A stretch of DNA of 21,830 nt from CAILUG01 sp038125665 (GTDB lineage: Bacteria > Pseudomonadota > Gammaproteobacteria > Pseudomonadales > Pseudohongiellaceae), in contig JAYPEI010000025.1 of NCBI GenBank assembly GCA_038125665.1, positions 1-21,830 on the forward strand, given 5' to 3'. The first letter of the stretch is position 1, and each line of letters starts with the position of its first letter. Made by a program: the position numbers and the translations under genes. The notes under the pieces are model-generated. The model was not told where the DNA came from, made no database searches, and saw only the letters and a list, made by a program, of their open reading frames with translations. Below, in pieces: positions 1-9,307 of the stretch.

Positions 1-12
1 AAGGAAAGAGGA
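1..12 (+). promoter_or_regulatory. Ribosome binding site of the G8-domain gene
   Basis: A purine-rich stretch contains GAGGA at 8-12, six bases before the GTG at 19. This supports the GTG start, which begins directly with a good signal peptide. The promoter lies outside the window. Confidence 0.6.
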
Positions 13-18
13 ATTATC

Positions 19-2565
19 GTGAAACTTTTTATTATCAATGCTGCATTAAAAGCAGCATTATTACTAAGTCTAGCCACAACAGTTCATGCTGAAGTCATGA
101 ATTGGTCTGATTCTTCTACTTGGCCGGATAACAGATTACCTACCGCTGGAGATAAAGTGGTCATACCAGAGGATAGTGAAGTAATTCTTGATGTTAGCCC
201 CCCAGCACTTCATGGACTCACAATCAACGGTAAGCTGACTTTTAAAGATAATATGAACTTAGAGTTGTCCACCGAGTGGATCATGGTGTACGGAGAATTA
301 GAAATTGGCACCGAGGCCAGACCATTTACAGGCAAGGCAACTATTACCCTGACTAATAATGTGCCTGGCGAACAAATGATGGGAATGGGCGATCGAGGTA
401 TTATGTTGCCAGGGGGTACATTAAACCTGCACGGGAATCGCACGCACACCTGGACAAAATTAGCTAGCACTGCAGAGGCTGGTACTGATGTTATCAATGT
501 ACTCAGCGCCGACCAATGGAAAGTTGGAGATGAAATAGTTCTTGCCTCTACAGACTATGACCCGCATCAAGCTGAGCGTCGTCTAATAAAAGAAATAGAT
601 AACAACCAAATTACCTTAAACAAGCCACTCGAGCACATGCATTATGGTGAAATTACTTTTGAAGTTGATGAGCGCGGAGAGGTTGGTTTATTAACGAGAA
701 ATATAACAGTTCAAGCATCAGAGGACGCAGAAGAGTCATACTTTGGTGGTCATATTATGGCAATGGTAACAGGTAGAATGTTTGTTGAAGGAGTTGAACT
801 CAACAGAATGGGGCAGCATCTAGAGTTGGCTCGATACCCCATCCACTGGCACTTGGTGGGTGAAGGTGGCAAAGGACAATATATCAGAAATGCGGCGATT
901 CATGACACTTTTAATCGCTGTGTCACAGTTCATGGAACACATGATCTTGTGGTAGCAAATAACGTCACTTTCAATATCGTTGGTCACTGTTTTTTCATGG
1001 AAGATGGCATAGAACATGGTAATACTTTTAGAGATAATTTAGCTATTCAGATTAAATGCCACCCCACTAAAGCTTGTGTGCCTACTAATCTTGCTGCAGA
1101 GGGTGAGGCTGAAGAAGTACGTCAGTCGAGTGGCCCTAGTGGACAGCGTTCACCTGATGTATTGCTACCCTCAGATAATACAGTGGCAGCCTATTGGATA
1201 ACTAATCCAGATAATATCTATATAGGTAACATTGCAGCTGGCTCTGATGCGAATGGATTTTGGGTATCTTTAGCGGAACATCCCAATGGTGCCTTTGAAG
1301 GTTCTGAGCAAAGCCTGAACACTTGGCCACGCCGCATCAACTTCCGTGAATTTAAGAATAACATTGCCCACTCAAGCTATGATGGATTTATGTTTGATAG
1401 AAACATCAATGTGGACAACACATTTGGAGTAACGGGTAGTTCACATGGCGGTAGAAAAAATCCAGCCGATCCAAATAGTGAAGCGCTAGTATCAGTATTT
1501 GAGAACCTTACAGCCTACAAAAATCGCAATGGAGGCATATGGGGGCGCGGGAGTTTGCATCTCTTCAAAAATATTAAATTTGCTGATAACGCTATAGGTT
1601 TTACTCATGCAGGCGGAGATGGTCGCCTAGAATATTCTTCTCAGGTAGTTGATTCGCTGTTTGTGGGTGAAACAGACAACATAGGCAACCCTGTAACATC
1701 TGAAGAGAAAGCCTACGGCAGGACATTTCCAAAACCAACTATGCCAGATTTTCCAATTCGTGGTTATGAATATTACGATTACCGTCACGACGTAATAAAT
1801 ACTACATTTAAAAACTATAATGATAATGACGTACGTAAAACTGGCGCGATTTCCCACTTATTATTTACCAGTTTCGGCGCAAGCTCGAACAACTCAGTAG
1901 AGAATATACATTTTGAAAATGCGAAACCTGTGTACTACCCACCAATGGATCGCCGCTGGGGTAATGATAATAACGCAGGAAGTCTTGCTTTTAAGACTGC
2001 CGTCTTTAGAGACAGAGATGGTTCTCTAGGTCTAGGTCAGCCTTCTTTTGTAGTGATTCATGATGGTGTTAATAATAGTATCGCAGTGGATGATGAGTCT
2101 TGTGAATTAAAACCAACTTGGCGAGCCGCCCTCTGCACTGGAGATGTGGGGAGGATGAGTTTCATCAATGGTAAAGGATTAGCCTTTGACCCTATCAGTT
2201 TTGATGGTGGATTTGGTATCGATGCTAGCCTTCCTCCGGTTATTCTGACACGTGGCAAAGATCAAATCAGTATTCCTGTTGGAACAAACATAAAAGCGAA
2301 TACAGAATTTACAGCGTCAACGGAGCGTCAAGAGATGGAGCTTCATGCTATCGAGTTGGAGAAGGGGGCTTGGGTGATTATAGAAATTCCTGAATTCAAA
2401 AATGCAGATTCTGGTATGGCAATGTCTAGCTTGGATGCCCTAAGAAACTCAACACAGACAGCATTCTTTAAAGCCCAAGATGCGCTCTGGGTCAAACTAG
2501 TTTCTCCTGGTGACACTGGTAGAGGTGGGCACTCAGGAGGTGTCACCATGAAGGTGACACGATAA
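19..2565 (+). CDS. Secreted G8-domain / right-handed beta-helix protein (CEMIP/TMEM2-like architecture)
   Basis: An 848-residue exported protein starting at GTG. Residues 1-24 form a Sec signal peptide with likely cleavage after VHA. A G8 domain follows (about residues 27-150): it opens with NWSDSSTWPDNRLPTAGDKV and continues with alternating short beta strands (LTINGKLTF, EWIMVYGELEIGT). The middle part reads as a right-handed parallel beta-helix, with repeated turns such as IRNAAIHDTFNRCVTVHGTHD and NNVTFNIVGHCFFMEDGIEHG and a His-rich ARYPIHWHLVG segment. This order resembles animal CEMIP/TMEM2 proteins, which act on or bind hyaluronan, and many uncharacterised bacterial G8 proteins. The substrate here is unknown; a secreted polysaccharide-binding or -cleaving role is inferred. 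The next gene starts 13 bases downstream with its Shine-Dalgarno at this stop codon, so the two are probably one operon. Confidence 0.85.
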   Translation: MKLFIINAALKAALLLSLATTVHAEVMNWSDSSTWPDNRLPTAGDKVVIPEDSEVILDVSPPALHGLTINGKLTFKDNMNLELSTEWIMVYGELEIGTEARPFTGKATITLTNNVPGEQMMGMGDRGIMLPGGTLNLHGNRTHTWTKLASTAEAGTDVINVLSADQWKVGDEIVLASTDYDPHQAERRLIKEIDNNQITLNKPLEHMHYGEITFEVDERGEVGLLTRNITVQASEDAEESYFGGHIMAMVTGRMFVEGVELNRMGQHLELARYPIHWHLVGEGGKGQYIRNAAIHDTFNRCVTVHGTHDLVVANNVTFNIVGHCFFMEDGIEHGNTFRDNLAIQIKCHPTKACVPTNLAAEGEAEEVRQSSGPSGQRSPDVLLPSDNTVAAYWITNPDNIYIGNIAAGSDANGFWVSLAEHPNGAFEGSEQSLNTWPRRINFREFKNNIAHSSYDGFMFDRNINVDNTFGVTGSSHGGRKNPADPNSEALVSVFENLTAYKNRNGGIWGRGSLHLFKNIKFADNAIGFTHAGGDGRLEYSSQVVDSLFVGETDNIGNPVTSEEKAYGRTFPKPTMPDFPIRGYEYYDYRHDVINTTFKNYNDNDVRKTGAISHLLFTSFGASSNNSVENIHFENAKPVYYPPMDRRWGNDNNAGSLAFKTAVFRDRDGSLGLGQPSFVVIHDGVNNSIAVDDESCELKPTWRAALCTGDVGRMSFINGKGLAFDPISFDGGFGIDASLPPVILTRGKDQISIPVGTNIKANTEFTASTERQEMELHAIELEKGAWVIIEIPEFKNADSGMAMSSLDALRNSTQTAFFKAQDALWVKLVSPGDTGRGGHSGGVTMKVTR

Positions 2566-2578
2566 GAGGAATAATATA

Positions 2579-3427
2579 ATGAATATAATTAGGCTTTACT
2601 CTTTAGCGGTTCTTTCATTGGGCTTTGCCATAGATGCATCTGCGGCTTGTTCACGCGCCTCTCTTATGGATTTAACTGATAAGTACGTAAAAGCACAGTC
2701 CACTGGTGATCTGCAGCTACTTCCTTGGGCAGAGAAAGTTTACTATGGCGAAAACGATATGCCCGTTTCTATGGGTGACGCAATTCTGAATGAAGTGATA
2801 TCTGCAGATTTCAGTCGTAGTTTTTATGACACTTCCCTCTGCGCAACATTTACTGAGTTTGTCGCTGCAACACATGAGCATCCCTATGTAATCCACACAC
2901 GTATGGAGGTTAACGACACCAATCAAGTCACCATTATGGAATCAGTTATTACTGATGAGGGGGACTGGGTGTTTGGAGCAGACGCTTTCTTATCTCAAAC
3001 TCAAAAAGAGGACTGGAGTAAGATCCCGGAGGAAAATCGCGATATGCGTGGAGTCATTAAGGCTGCTGCAGAGGCATATATAAATAACTGGGGAGATCCT
3101 TTCCTGCCAGTACCTCATGGTACTCCTTGTGCACGTCTGGAGGGAAGAATATATACAGGATCTAAAAATCCGGAGGGACAAACTTGTACGATGGGAGCAT
3201 TTCCACAACCTATTCGAACTGAGAATCGCCGGTTTGTTATAGACGAAGAGGTTGGGGCTGTGAGTATTTTTCATAACTTTTCATGGTTAGATGCTGGGCT
3301 AGGTCCTTACCATTCTGGAACACCGGCGAGTCAGCAGTTTCGGGTTGAAAATGGTATGAATAGATATATCCATGAGGTCACAGTATGTACAACTCCAGGC
3401 TGTGGGCGAGGTAGACCTGGGGGGTAA
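2579..3427 (+). CDS. Secreted DUF8021-like protein
   Basis: A 282-residue protein with a Sec signal peptide (residues 1-22, ASA then AC). The mature part has a SnoaL-like start (ACSRASLMDLTDKYVKAQS), then blocks that I recognise from DUF8021 proteins: LCATFTEFV, HPYVIHTRM, ESVITDEGDWVF, VPHGTPCARLEG and NRRFVIDEEVGAVSIF. As I recall, that family is known mostly as secreted proteins of filamentous fungi, with no assigned activity. The C-terminus is Cys/Gly-rich (VCTTPGCGRGRPGG). Cysteines in the mature part suggest disulfides, in keeping with periplasmic or extracellular location. AGAGGA at 2565-2570 overlaps the previous stop and sits 8 bases before the ATG, suggesting translational coupling to the G8 gene. 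Family assignment is from memory of motif blocks; function is unknown. Confidence 0.75.
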   Translation: MNIIRLYSLAVLSLGFAIDASAACSRASLMDLTDKYVKAQSTGDLQLLPWAEKVYYGENDMPVSMGDAILNEVISADFSRSFYDTSLCATFTEFVAATHEHPYVIHTRMEVNDTNQVTIMESVITDEGDWVFGADAFLSQTQKEDWSKIPEENRDMRGVIKAAAEAYINNWGDPFLPVPHGTPCARLEGRIYTGSKNPEGQTCTMGAFPQPIRTENRRFVIDEEVGAVSIFHNFSWLDAGLGPYHSGTPASQQFRVENGMNRYIHEVTVCTTPGCGRGRPGG

Positions 3428-3523
3428 TTAAGAATTGAGCTAGGTTATAAGATTGTGGAAGATTAATAGAAAAGTTTCCTACAAACTGTACTTTTTAAAA
3501 TATTCATATTTAGGTTTTACGAT

Positions 3524-5329
3524 TTGTTTAAAATATTAGCTAGATTAATACTCATAATTTTTTTTCTCTTTCCGCAATTCTTACTTTCTCAAACGCCAGA
3601 GACCATGCTTCTTTGGGGTGATACACATGTTCATACTTCTAGCTCTGTAGATGCCTGGTCGTACGGGAATTTTACGGCAGATCCTGATACCGCTTTCCGT
3701 TATGCAAGGGGGCTTCCTGTCATTCACCCAGGCACACAGCAGAAGGTAATAATCGACCGTCCACTTGACTTCCTCGTCGTTGCAGATCATGCCGAGATGC
3801 TACAGCTACAGGTCAAACTTGCGGAGTCGGATCCTGATTGGATAAGCAAATCTACAGCAAAAGAGATTAAAAATTTGATGCAGGGGGACACTAGAGATGT
3901 CTTCACTGAAGTGACTCGGATCGTTCTAGGTGGGCGAGAGGATATTCTCAATGATTTTCATCGCCCAGAACTATTGGGGAAGGCTTGGCAAAATCAAGTC
4001 ATCAGCGCAGAAAAAAATAATTTTCCAGGAAAGTTCACTGCCCTTCATGGCTGGGAATGGTCGCCAGGTCCAGAGGGTGCAAATTTGCATCGTGTAGTTT
4101 TTACTTCAGCTAATGCGGAGACAGCTTTGAAGTTTGTCCCCCTTAGCTATTATGACACCATTCGCCCTGAGGGGCTTTGGGAATGGCTATCACAAACTCA
4201 CCAAGATACAGGTGCGGATTTTGTTGCGATACCTCACAACTCGAATATGTCGAATGGTAAGATGTTCGATAGTGTGGACTCAGATGGAAGAGTCATGACT
4301 GCTTCGTATATCAACGCACGAAGAAAGTGGGAACCAGTCATGGAAATTACCCAGACAAAAGGCACTTCAGAGACAGCTCCTGAACTATCACCAAATGATG
4401 ATTTTGCCGATTTTGAGATAAGAAATGTCTTACTGAGTGGAGCGATTCCTCCTATAAAAGAGGGTTCATATGCTCGTCCGGCGTTGAAAAGAGGACTTGA
4501 AATAGAGCATTCCCTAGGAGCGAATCCTTATCAGTTTGGTGTGATCGGTAGCACAGATTCTCATACTGGCCTTGTATCTGTAGACGAGAGAAATCATTTC
4601 GGAAAACTAGCTGTTGATTCATTACCGGTTGAACGTATAAATCCTTCTAAGGGTGGGTTTGATCCTTGGAGAACCTCCGCATCAGGTCTGGCAGCTGTTT
4701 GGGCAACAGAAAATACCCGTGAGGCAATATTACAAGCATTCAAACGTCGACAAGTTTATGCCACATCCGGTCCAAGAATCACAGTACATTTTTTTGGAGG
4801 TTTTGGGTTCGATGAGCATAAAATTTCACCAGATACCTTAGCCAATGTGGGTGTACAGAATGGTGTGCCCATGGGGGGGGATCTAGTAGGTAGCTATGAT
4901 GATAGTCCTATTAGCTTTATATTCCAGGTCAGTAAAGATCCATTAGGTGCAAATTTAGATCAAGTACAAATCATCAAAGGTTGGTTAGATGAGTCGGGAA
5001 AAGCTCACGAAAAAATTTTTACTGTAGCATGGAGTGGTAATAGAGCCCTCGATGATGAAGGTAAAGTTGAAATATTAGATTCCACTGTCAACTTGCCATT
5101 AGCAAGTTACGAAAATGTTGTCGGCAGCGAGCATTTATCTGGGCTATGGATTGATCCAGATTTTAATCCGAACCAAAGTGCATTTTATTACCTCAGGGCT
5201 TTAGAAATACAAACACCAAGGCACCAAGTGTTTGATGCTGTGGCACTTAGAATTCCATCAGAGGATACTGGTTATCCTGAAACAATTCAGGAGCGAGCAT
5301 GGTCATCTCCTATATGGTATACACCTTGA
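3524..5329 (+). CDS. Exported DUF3604 (PHP-like metallohydrolase) protein, copy 1
   Basis: A 601-residue protein with a TTG start. TTG is chosen because it gives a complete signal peptide (MFKILARLILIIFFLFPQFLLSQ); the first internal ATG (residue 28) would remove it. The mature protein starts with WGDTHVHTSSSVDAW. Its H35-x-H37, ADH at 87-89, the IPHNSN block and STDSH at 343-347 fit the metal-binding motifs of PHP-type phosphoesterases, with which DUF3604 is linked. The C-terminal block QERAWSSPIWYTP is typical of the family. Substrate is unknown; a secreted phosphoester or other metal-dependent hydrolase is inferred. A full paralogue lies at 15489-17303. This copy uses visibly more G/C-ending codons and holds an eight-G run at 4873-4880. 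A 96-bp gap separates it from the previous gene. Confidence 0.88.
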   Translation: MFKILARLILIIFFLFPQFLLSQTPETMLLWGDTHVHTSSSVDAWSYGNFTADPDTAFRYARGLPVIHPGTQQKVIIDRPLDFLVVADHAEMLQLQVKLAESDPDWISKSTAKEIKNLMQGDTRDVFTEVTRIVLGGREDILNDFHRPELLGKAWQNQVISAEKNNFPGKFTALHGWEWSPGPEGANLHRVVFTSANAETALKFVPLSYYDTIRPEGLWEWLSQTHQDTGADFVAIPHNSNMSNGKMFDSVDSDGRVMTASYINARRKWEPVMEITQTKGTSETAPELSPNDDFADFEIRNVLLSGAIPPIKEGSYARPALKRGLEIEHSLGANPYQFGVIGSTDSHTGLVSVDERNHFGKLAVDSLPVERINPSKGGFDPWRTSASGLAAVWATENTREAILQAFKRRQVYATSGPRITVHFFGGFGFDEHKISPDTLANVGVQNGVPMGGDLVGSYDDSPISFIFQVSKDPLGANLDQVQIIKGWLDESGKAHEKIFTVAWSGNRALDDEGKVEILDSTVNLPLASYENVVGSEHLSGLWIDPDFNPNQSAFYYLRALEIQTPRHQVFDAVALRIPSEDTGYPETIQERAWSSPIWYTP

Positions 5330-5348
5330 AGCTATCTGGTTTATATAT

Positions 5349-5370
5349 CTTTAAATCAATAGGTTAAAGA
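5349..5370 (+). terminator. Weak hairpin after DUF3604 copy 1
   Basis: Arms TCTTTAA (5348-5354) and TTAAAGA (5364-5370) form a 7-bp stem with a 9-nt loop. The stem is AT-rich and no U tract follows, so this is at best a weak terminator or a chance repeat. The rest of the 176-bp gap (5330-5505) shows nothing clear apart from the ribosome binding site at its end. Confidence 0.2.
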
Positions 5371-5493
5371 CATAGGGGTTAATGATTAATGTGCTAGATT
5401 ATTAGTGAGGACAGTCTATACTTAGTTGTACAGGAAGAAGCTATTGAGACTGCTTGCAAATAAGATAAGCAATATCAGATCATTATCTAGCGA

Positions 5494-5500
5494 AGAGGTG
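5494..5500 (+). promoter_or_regulatory. Ribosome binding site fixing the TTG start of the ankyrin gene
   Basis: AGAGGTG lies five bases before the TTG at 5506. This strong Shine-Dalgarno, together with the signal peptide that follows directly, decides for the unusual TTG start. Confidence 0.65.
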
Positions 5501-5505
5501 TTTTT

Positions 5506-7083
5506 TTGAAAAATATCATTGCCTTAATTATATTTTTCTTACTTTCCTGTAATTGCTTTTCCCAAACTTATGGACTAGTTACTGAGTCATTAGAAGTTAA
5601 GGATGCGCATCAAGTTATTTCTCAAGGTAACCTGTTAACTCTAGAAAAATTAATCAATTCAGGCATAGACATTAATGATAAGGATGCAACAGGCACCTCT
5701 CTTCTTCATTATGCAGTGTGGCGACAACAACTAGAAATTGTTGAATATCTAGTTGAAAATAAGGCTTTGGTAAATACAAAAAATTTATTTGGATTGACTC
5801 CAATAGAGTTGGCAATACAACAACGAGACCCGGTTATACTCGAGTTACTCTTGGAAAAAGGGGGTAATCCAAATACCCTTAATCTAAGCGGCGAAAGTAT
5901 GCTAATGCTAGCATCTGAATCTGATAATCCTGAACTAGTAAAAAAATTGCTTCTCGCTGGTGCAGATATCAACTATCAAGATGAAACTTACGGACAAACA
6001 TCACTTATGTTTGCTGCAAGAAAAGGTAATGTTGAAATTATCAATCTATTAATGGATGCGGGCTCAATTGTAAATCATAGTACTAGAGTATCGGCACCAC
6101 CTGAGTTCATCGGTCCAAATTCTGTTCCTGGATTTGGTTTTGGAGAAGGCATCATAAGGGGTGGAGTACCTAAGGATAGGGGGCGTAGAGAGCCCCAAAA
6201 AGGAGGAATGACAGCTTTATTGTATGCAGCAAGGCATGGTCATGGTGACGTAGTCTACTCTCTTTTAAATCATGGTGCAGATATAAGCCAGAGCGAGTCT
6301 AACGGAATAAGCCCCTTACTAATGGCTATTTCTAACAATAATCTAGAGACTGCATCAATACTCATCGACCGTGAAGCTAATGTAAATCAAGTAGATTGGT
6401 ATGGACGTTCTCCATTATGGGAAGCCATCAATGTCCGAAATTTATATGTACACAACTCAACATTTGAAAACGGAATTGACCGAGCTCCGTTTTTACCTCT
6501 TATAGATGCCTTACTTGAAAGAGGGGCTCTGGTAAACACGCGTACAAAAGAAACTCCTCCATTTAGACATCACTTATTAGCGATTACCGGTTCCCTGGAA
6601 TGGGTGGATTTTACTGGTCAGACTCCATTCCTAGCGGCAGCTTTAGCAGGTGACATAACGGTAATGAAAAAATTATTGAGATACGGTGCTGATCCCTTTA
6701 TCAAAACATATGGGGGAACCAGCGCTTTAATGGCCGCTGCAGGTGTTAATTGGGTTTACGCACAAACTTGGACTGAAGGTGAGGAAAGTTTGTTAGAAGC
6801 AGTTCGCATTTGTATTGATCTCGGTCTTTCAGTTAACGATGCAAATTCTATGGGTATTACCGCTCTACATGGTGCTGCAAATAGAGGATCAACAAGCATA
6901 ATAAAATATTTAGTAGAAAATGGTGCAGATCTAAACGCTCAGGATAATGAGGGGCGCTCTGCGTTAAGTTGGGCAAGAGGAGTATTCTTGGCAACCCACC
7001 CTGCTGAACCAAAACCCCATGCAATAGATCTAATTAACTCTTTATTATCTGAGAAAAAGAATAAAGAGTGGGGAAATAATTAA
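5506..7083 (+). CDS. Exported ankyrin-repeat protein
   Basis: A 525-residue protein from a TTG start with a good Shine-Dalgarno. Residues 1-19 form an export signal. The LLSC at residues 12-15 is a possible, imperfect lipobox, so the protein may be a lipoprotein; signal peptidase I cleavage before Q20 is the alternative. About ten ankyrin repeats follow, for example GTSLLHYAVWRQQLEIVEYL, GQTSLMFAARKGNVEIINLL, GMTALLYAARHGHGDVVYSL and GITALHGAANRGSTSIIKYL. A Gly/Pro-rich insert interrupts the array at about residues 200-240. Ankyrin repeats bind proteins. The stop overlaps the ATG of the downstream DUF1592 gene by one base, so the likely partner is that heme protein or the DUF1552 protein. From memory, ankyrin genes recur beside DUF1592/DUF1552 pairs. 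The partner is inferred. Confidence 0.9.
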   Translation: MKNIIALIIFFLLSCNCFSQTYGLVTESLEVKDAHQVISQGNLLTLEKLINSGIDINDKDATGTSLLHYAVWRQQLEIVEYLVENKALVNTKNLFGLTPIELAIQQRDPVILELLLEKGGNPNTLNLSGESMLMLASESDNPELVKKLLLAGADINYQDETYGQTSLMFAARKGNVEIINLLMDAGSIVNHSTRVSAPPEFIGPNSVPGFGFGEGIIRGGVPKDRGRREPQKGGMTALLYAARHGHGDVVYSLLNHGADISQSESNGISPLLMAISNNNLETASILIDREANVNQVDWYGRSPLWEAINVRNLYVHNSTFENGIDRAPFLPLIDALLERGALVNTRTKETPPFRHHLLAITGSLEWVDFTGQTPFLAAALAGDITVMKKLLRYGADPFIKTYGGTSALMAAAGVNWVYAQTWTEGEESLLEAVRICIDLGLSVNDANSMGITALHGAANRGSTSIIKYLVENGADLNAQDNEGRSALSWARGVFLATHPAEPKPHAIDLINSLLSEKKNKEWGNN

Positions 7084-9299
7084 TGAGATATTTTATATTC
7101 CTTCTCAATTTCTTTTCTATAGTGAATGCTCAGGGTCAAAATCATTTTCTAGAAAATTACTGCTATTCCTGTCATAACGAAGAAGACTGGGCAGGTGGTT
7201 TGAGCCTTGAAAATCTTGATTTGGCGGATCATGACGAGGTGGCTGAAATTCAAGAAAAAATTATTCGCAAAGTTGCTAGTGGGATGATGCCACCTTTAGG
7301 AGAGCCTAGACCTACAGAGGATGAGGCTAAAAGCTATATAGAAGAGCTTGTCATAAGCCTAAATCAAAACAATTATACATATCCAAATGTAGGACTGCAC
7401 AGACTTAACAGGGCTGAATATGAAAATGCGATAGAAGATTTACTCCATCTTCAAATTGAAGTTAGTTCTTTTCTCCCAGTAGATAATTCAAGTTCAGGTT
7501 TTGATAATCTGGCAACATCTTTGAGTGCTTCTCCAGCATTGATACAAGGATATGTTGCTGGAGCACAAAAAATTTCTAGGTTAGCTATTGGTAATCTTGA
7601 AGAAGGACAAACCTCTGTAATTTATAAAGCTAGACCTGATGATGAAATTAAAAAGCACGTTGAGGGTATGCCACTAGGAACACGTGGGGGATTAAAGGTT
7701 GAGCATAATTTCCCTTTAGATGCAGAGTACACTTTAAAAATATTAGCTGGAGAACGTTTTGGGGGAAATAAAAATCTTGAGGTAGTAATAACTCTAGATG
7801 ATGTTCCGATAAAACCTGTAAATATAAGAAATTTCACAATTCCAATAAGTGCAGGACGACATACATTAACAGTATCTCTCTTAGACCTTTCTAAACCAAC
7901 TGGTGTAAACGATATCTACTCGGTCTATCAAACTACAGGATCAATATCTAGTATTGAGATTTATGGACCAGTCGCCGTTTATTCGAAAGGAGAAAGTGCC
8001 TCCAGGAGAAAAATATTTACAAGTTGCTACCCAGTTAATCAAGATCAAGAGAGAAAATGTGCACAAAAAATTCTTGTAAATCTTGCAAACCAGGCTTTTA
8101 GGAAAGAAATAGATCTCAACAAAACAGATATTTTGATGAATTTTTATGACCAAGGTAGATCTATAAAAGATTTTGAATATGGTATTCAGCAGGGAATTGC
8201 TAGAATTTTAATAGATCCTAACTTTCTATTTCGCATAAATTCAGACCACTATTTAAAACAGCAAGAGTCTCAGTTGAATTTGGCTAGTAATTTATCATTC
8301 TTCCTATGGAGCAGTCTTCCAGACAGTACTTTGATTAATTTAGCAAAACAAAATCAATTAGCTGAACCCAAAGTTCTTTCCCACCAAGTTGAAAGAATGT
8401 TGGATGATGAGCGTTCAGAAGAACTAATCAATAACTTTATAGGGCAGTGGTTAAGATTAAGAGAGCTATCTAGCTTTAGTATTGAGGCTGAGGGTTTTAA
8501 TGAAAACTTAAGGAGAGCATTTGAGAAAGAATTGTACTTATTTGTGAGTACAATATTTTTTGAAAACTACCCTGTGACAACACTAATAGATGGAAACTTT
8601 ACTTTTTTGAATGAAGATCTTGCTAAACACTATGGTATAGATAATATTTATGGAAGTTACATGCGTAGGGTAGAGCTTGATGAATCAAGCCCTAGAATAG
8701 GTCTGCTTGGCAAGGCAGCTTTATTAACAGTGACATCAACTGCTACTAGAACATCACCAGTCATCAGAGGGAGTTGGGTCCTTGAAACCTTTTTAAACGC
8801 ACCAATACCTTCGCCTCCTCCTGGAGTTGAAACTAATCTAGATGGAGATGGTGCAGTAAAAATAATGACATCCGTACGGGAGAGGCTAGAACAACATCGT
8901 CAAGATCCAAGCTGCAAAAGTTGTCACAGCGTGATAGACCCTGTGGGATTTGCGCTTGAAAATTTCGACCAGATCGGTCGCTGGAGGACCAAAGACGGTA
9001 ATTCACAATTGGATACAACTGCCAACCTTAACGATGGCACAGTTTTAAAAGGAGTAGAAGATCTAAGGTCTCTATTATTAGATCGTAAAGAACTTTTTTT
9101 AACAGTTTTTACACAAAAACTACTAACATACGCTTTAGGAAGAGAATTGACTTATAGAGATATGCCTGCTGTACGAGGCATATTGCAAGATGCAAAGAAA
9201 GAAGAGTATCGTGTCCAATCATTTATAAAAGCGATTGTGAAATCTCCAATTTATTATGAATTTAGAAATAATGAATTCAATTTAGCTGATAGTAATTAA
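7083..9299 (+). CDS. DUF1592-family exported c-type cytochrome-like protein
   Basis: A 738-residue protein with a signal peptide ending near residue 16. CYSCH at 27-31 is a c-type heme site in a planctomycete-type cytochrome domain. DUF1587 follows (about 102-166, GLHRLNRAEYENAIEDLL), then a beta-rich, carbohydrate-binding-like middle region (about 185-300). Next come DUF1595 (about 325-385), DUF1592 (about 396-525), DUF1588 (about 537-635, RIGLLGKAALLTVTSTATRTSP) and DUF1585 to the end. A second CxxCH, CKSCH at 611-615, lies in the DUF1588 part, before IDPVGFALENFD. The domain set and length are standard and complete. The family is a presumed periplasmic electron-transfer or oxidative enzyme with no proven reaction. 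The start overlaps the ankyrin stop by one base and the DUF1552 gene follows after 8 bases, indicating one operon. Confidence 0.92.
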   Translation: MRYFIFLLNFFSIVNAQGQNHFLENYCYSCHNEEDWAGGLSLENLDLADHDEVAEIQEKIIRKVASGMMPPLGEPRPTEDEAKSYIEELVISLNQNNYTYPNVGLHRLNRAEYENAIEDLLHLQIEVSSFLPVDNSSSGFDNLATSLSASPALIQGYVAGAQKISRLAIGNLEEGQTSVIYKARPDDEIKKHVEGMPLGTRGGLKVEHNFPLDAEYTLKILAGERFGGNKNLEVVITLDDVPIKPVNIRNFTIPISAGRHTLTVSLLDLSKPTGVNDIYSVYQTTGSISSIEIYGPVAVYSKGESASRRKIFTSCYPVNQDQERKCAQKILVNLANQAFRKEIDLNKTDILMNFYDQGRSIKDFEYGIQQGIARILIDPNFLFRINSDHYLKQQESQLNLASNLSFFLWSSLPDSTLINLAKQNQLAEPKVLSHQVERMLDDERSEELINNFIGQWLRLRELSSFSIEAEGFNENLRRAFEKELYLFVSTIFFENYPVTTLIDGNFTFLNEDLAKHYGIDNIYGSYMRRVELDESSPRIGLLGKAALLTVTSTATRTSPVIRGSWVLETFLNAPIPSPPPGVETNLDGDGAVKIMTSVRERLEQHRQDPSCKSCHSVIDPVGFALENFDQIGRWRTKDGNSQLDTTANLNDGTVLKGVEDLRSLLLDRKELFLTVFTQKLLTYALGRELTYRDMPAVRGILQDAKKEEYRVQSFIKAIVKSPIYYEFRNNEFNLADSN

Positions 9300-9307
9300 T
9301 AAAAATC

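Noticed and set aside
4653..4841. 62-codon plus-strand frame inside DUF3604 copy 1
   Set aside because: It lies out of frame within a well-conserved gene, with no domain or ribosome binding site.
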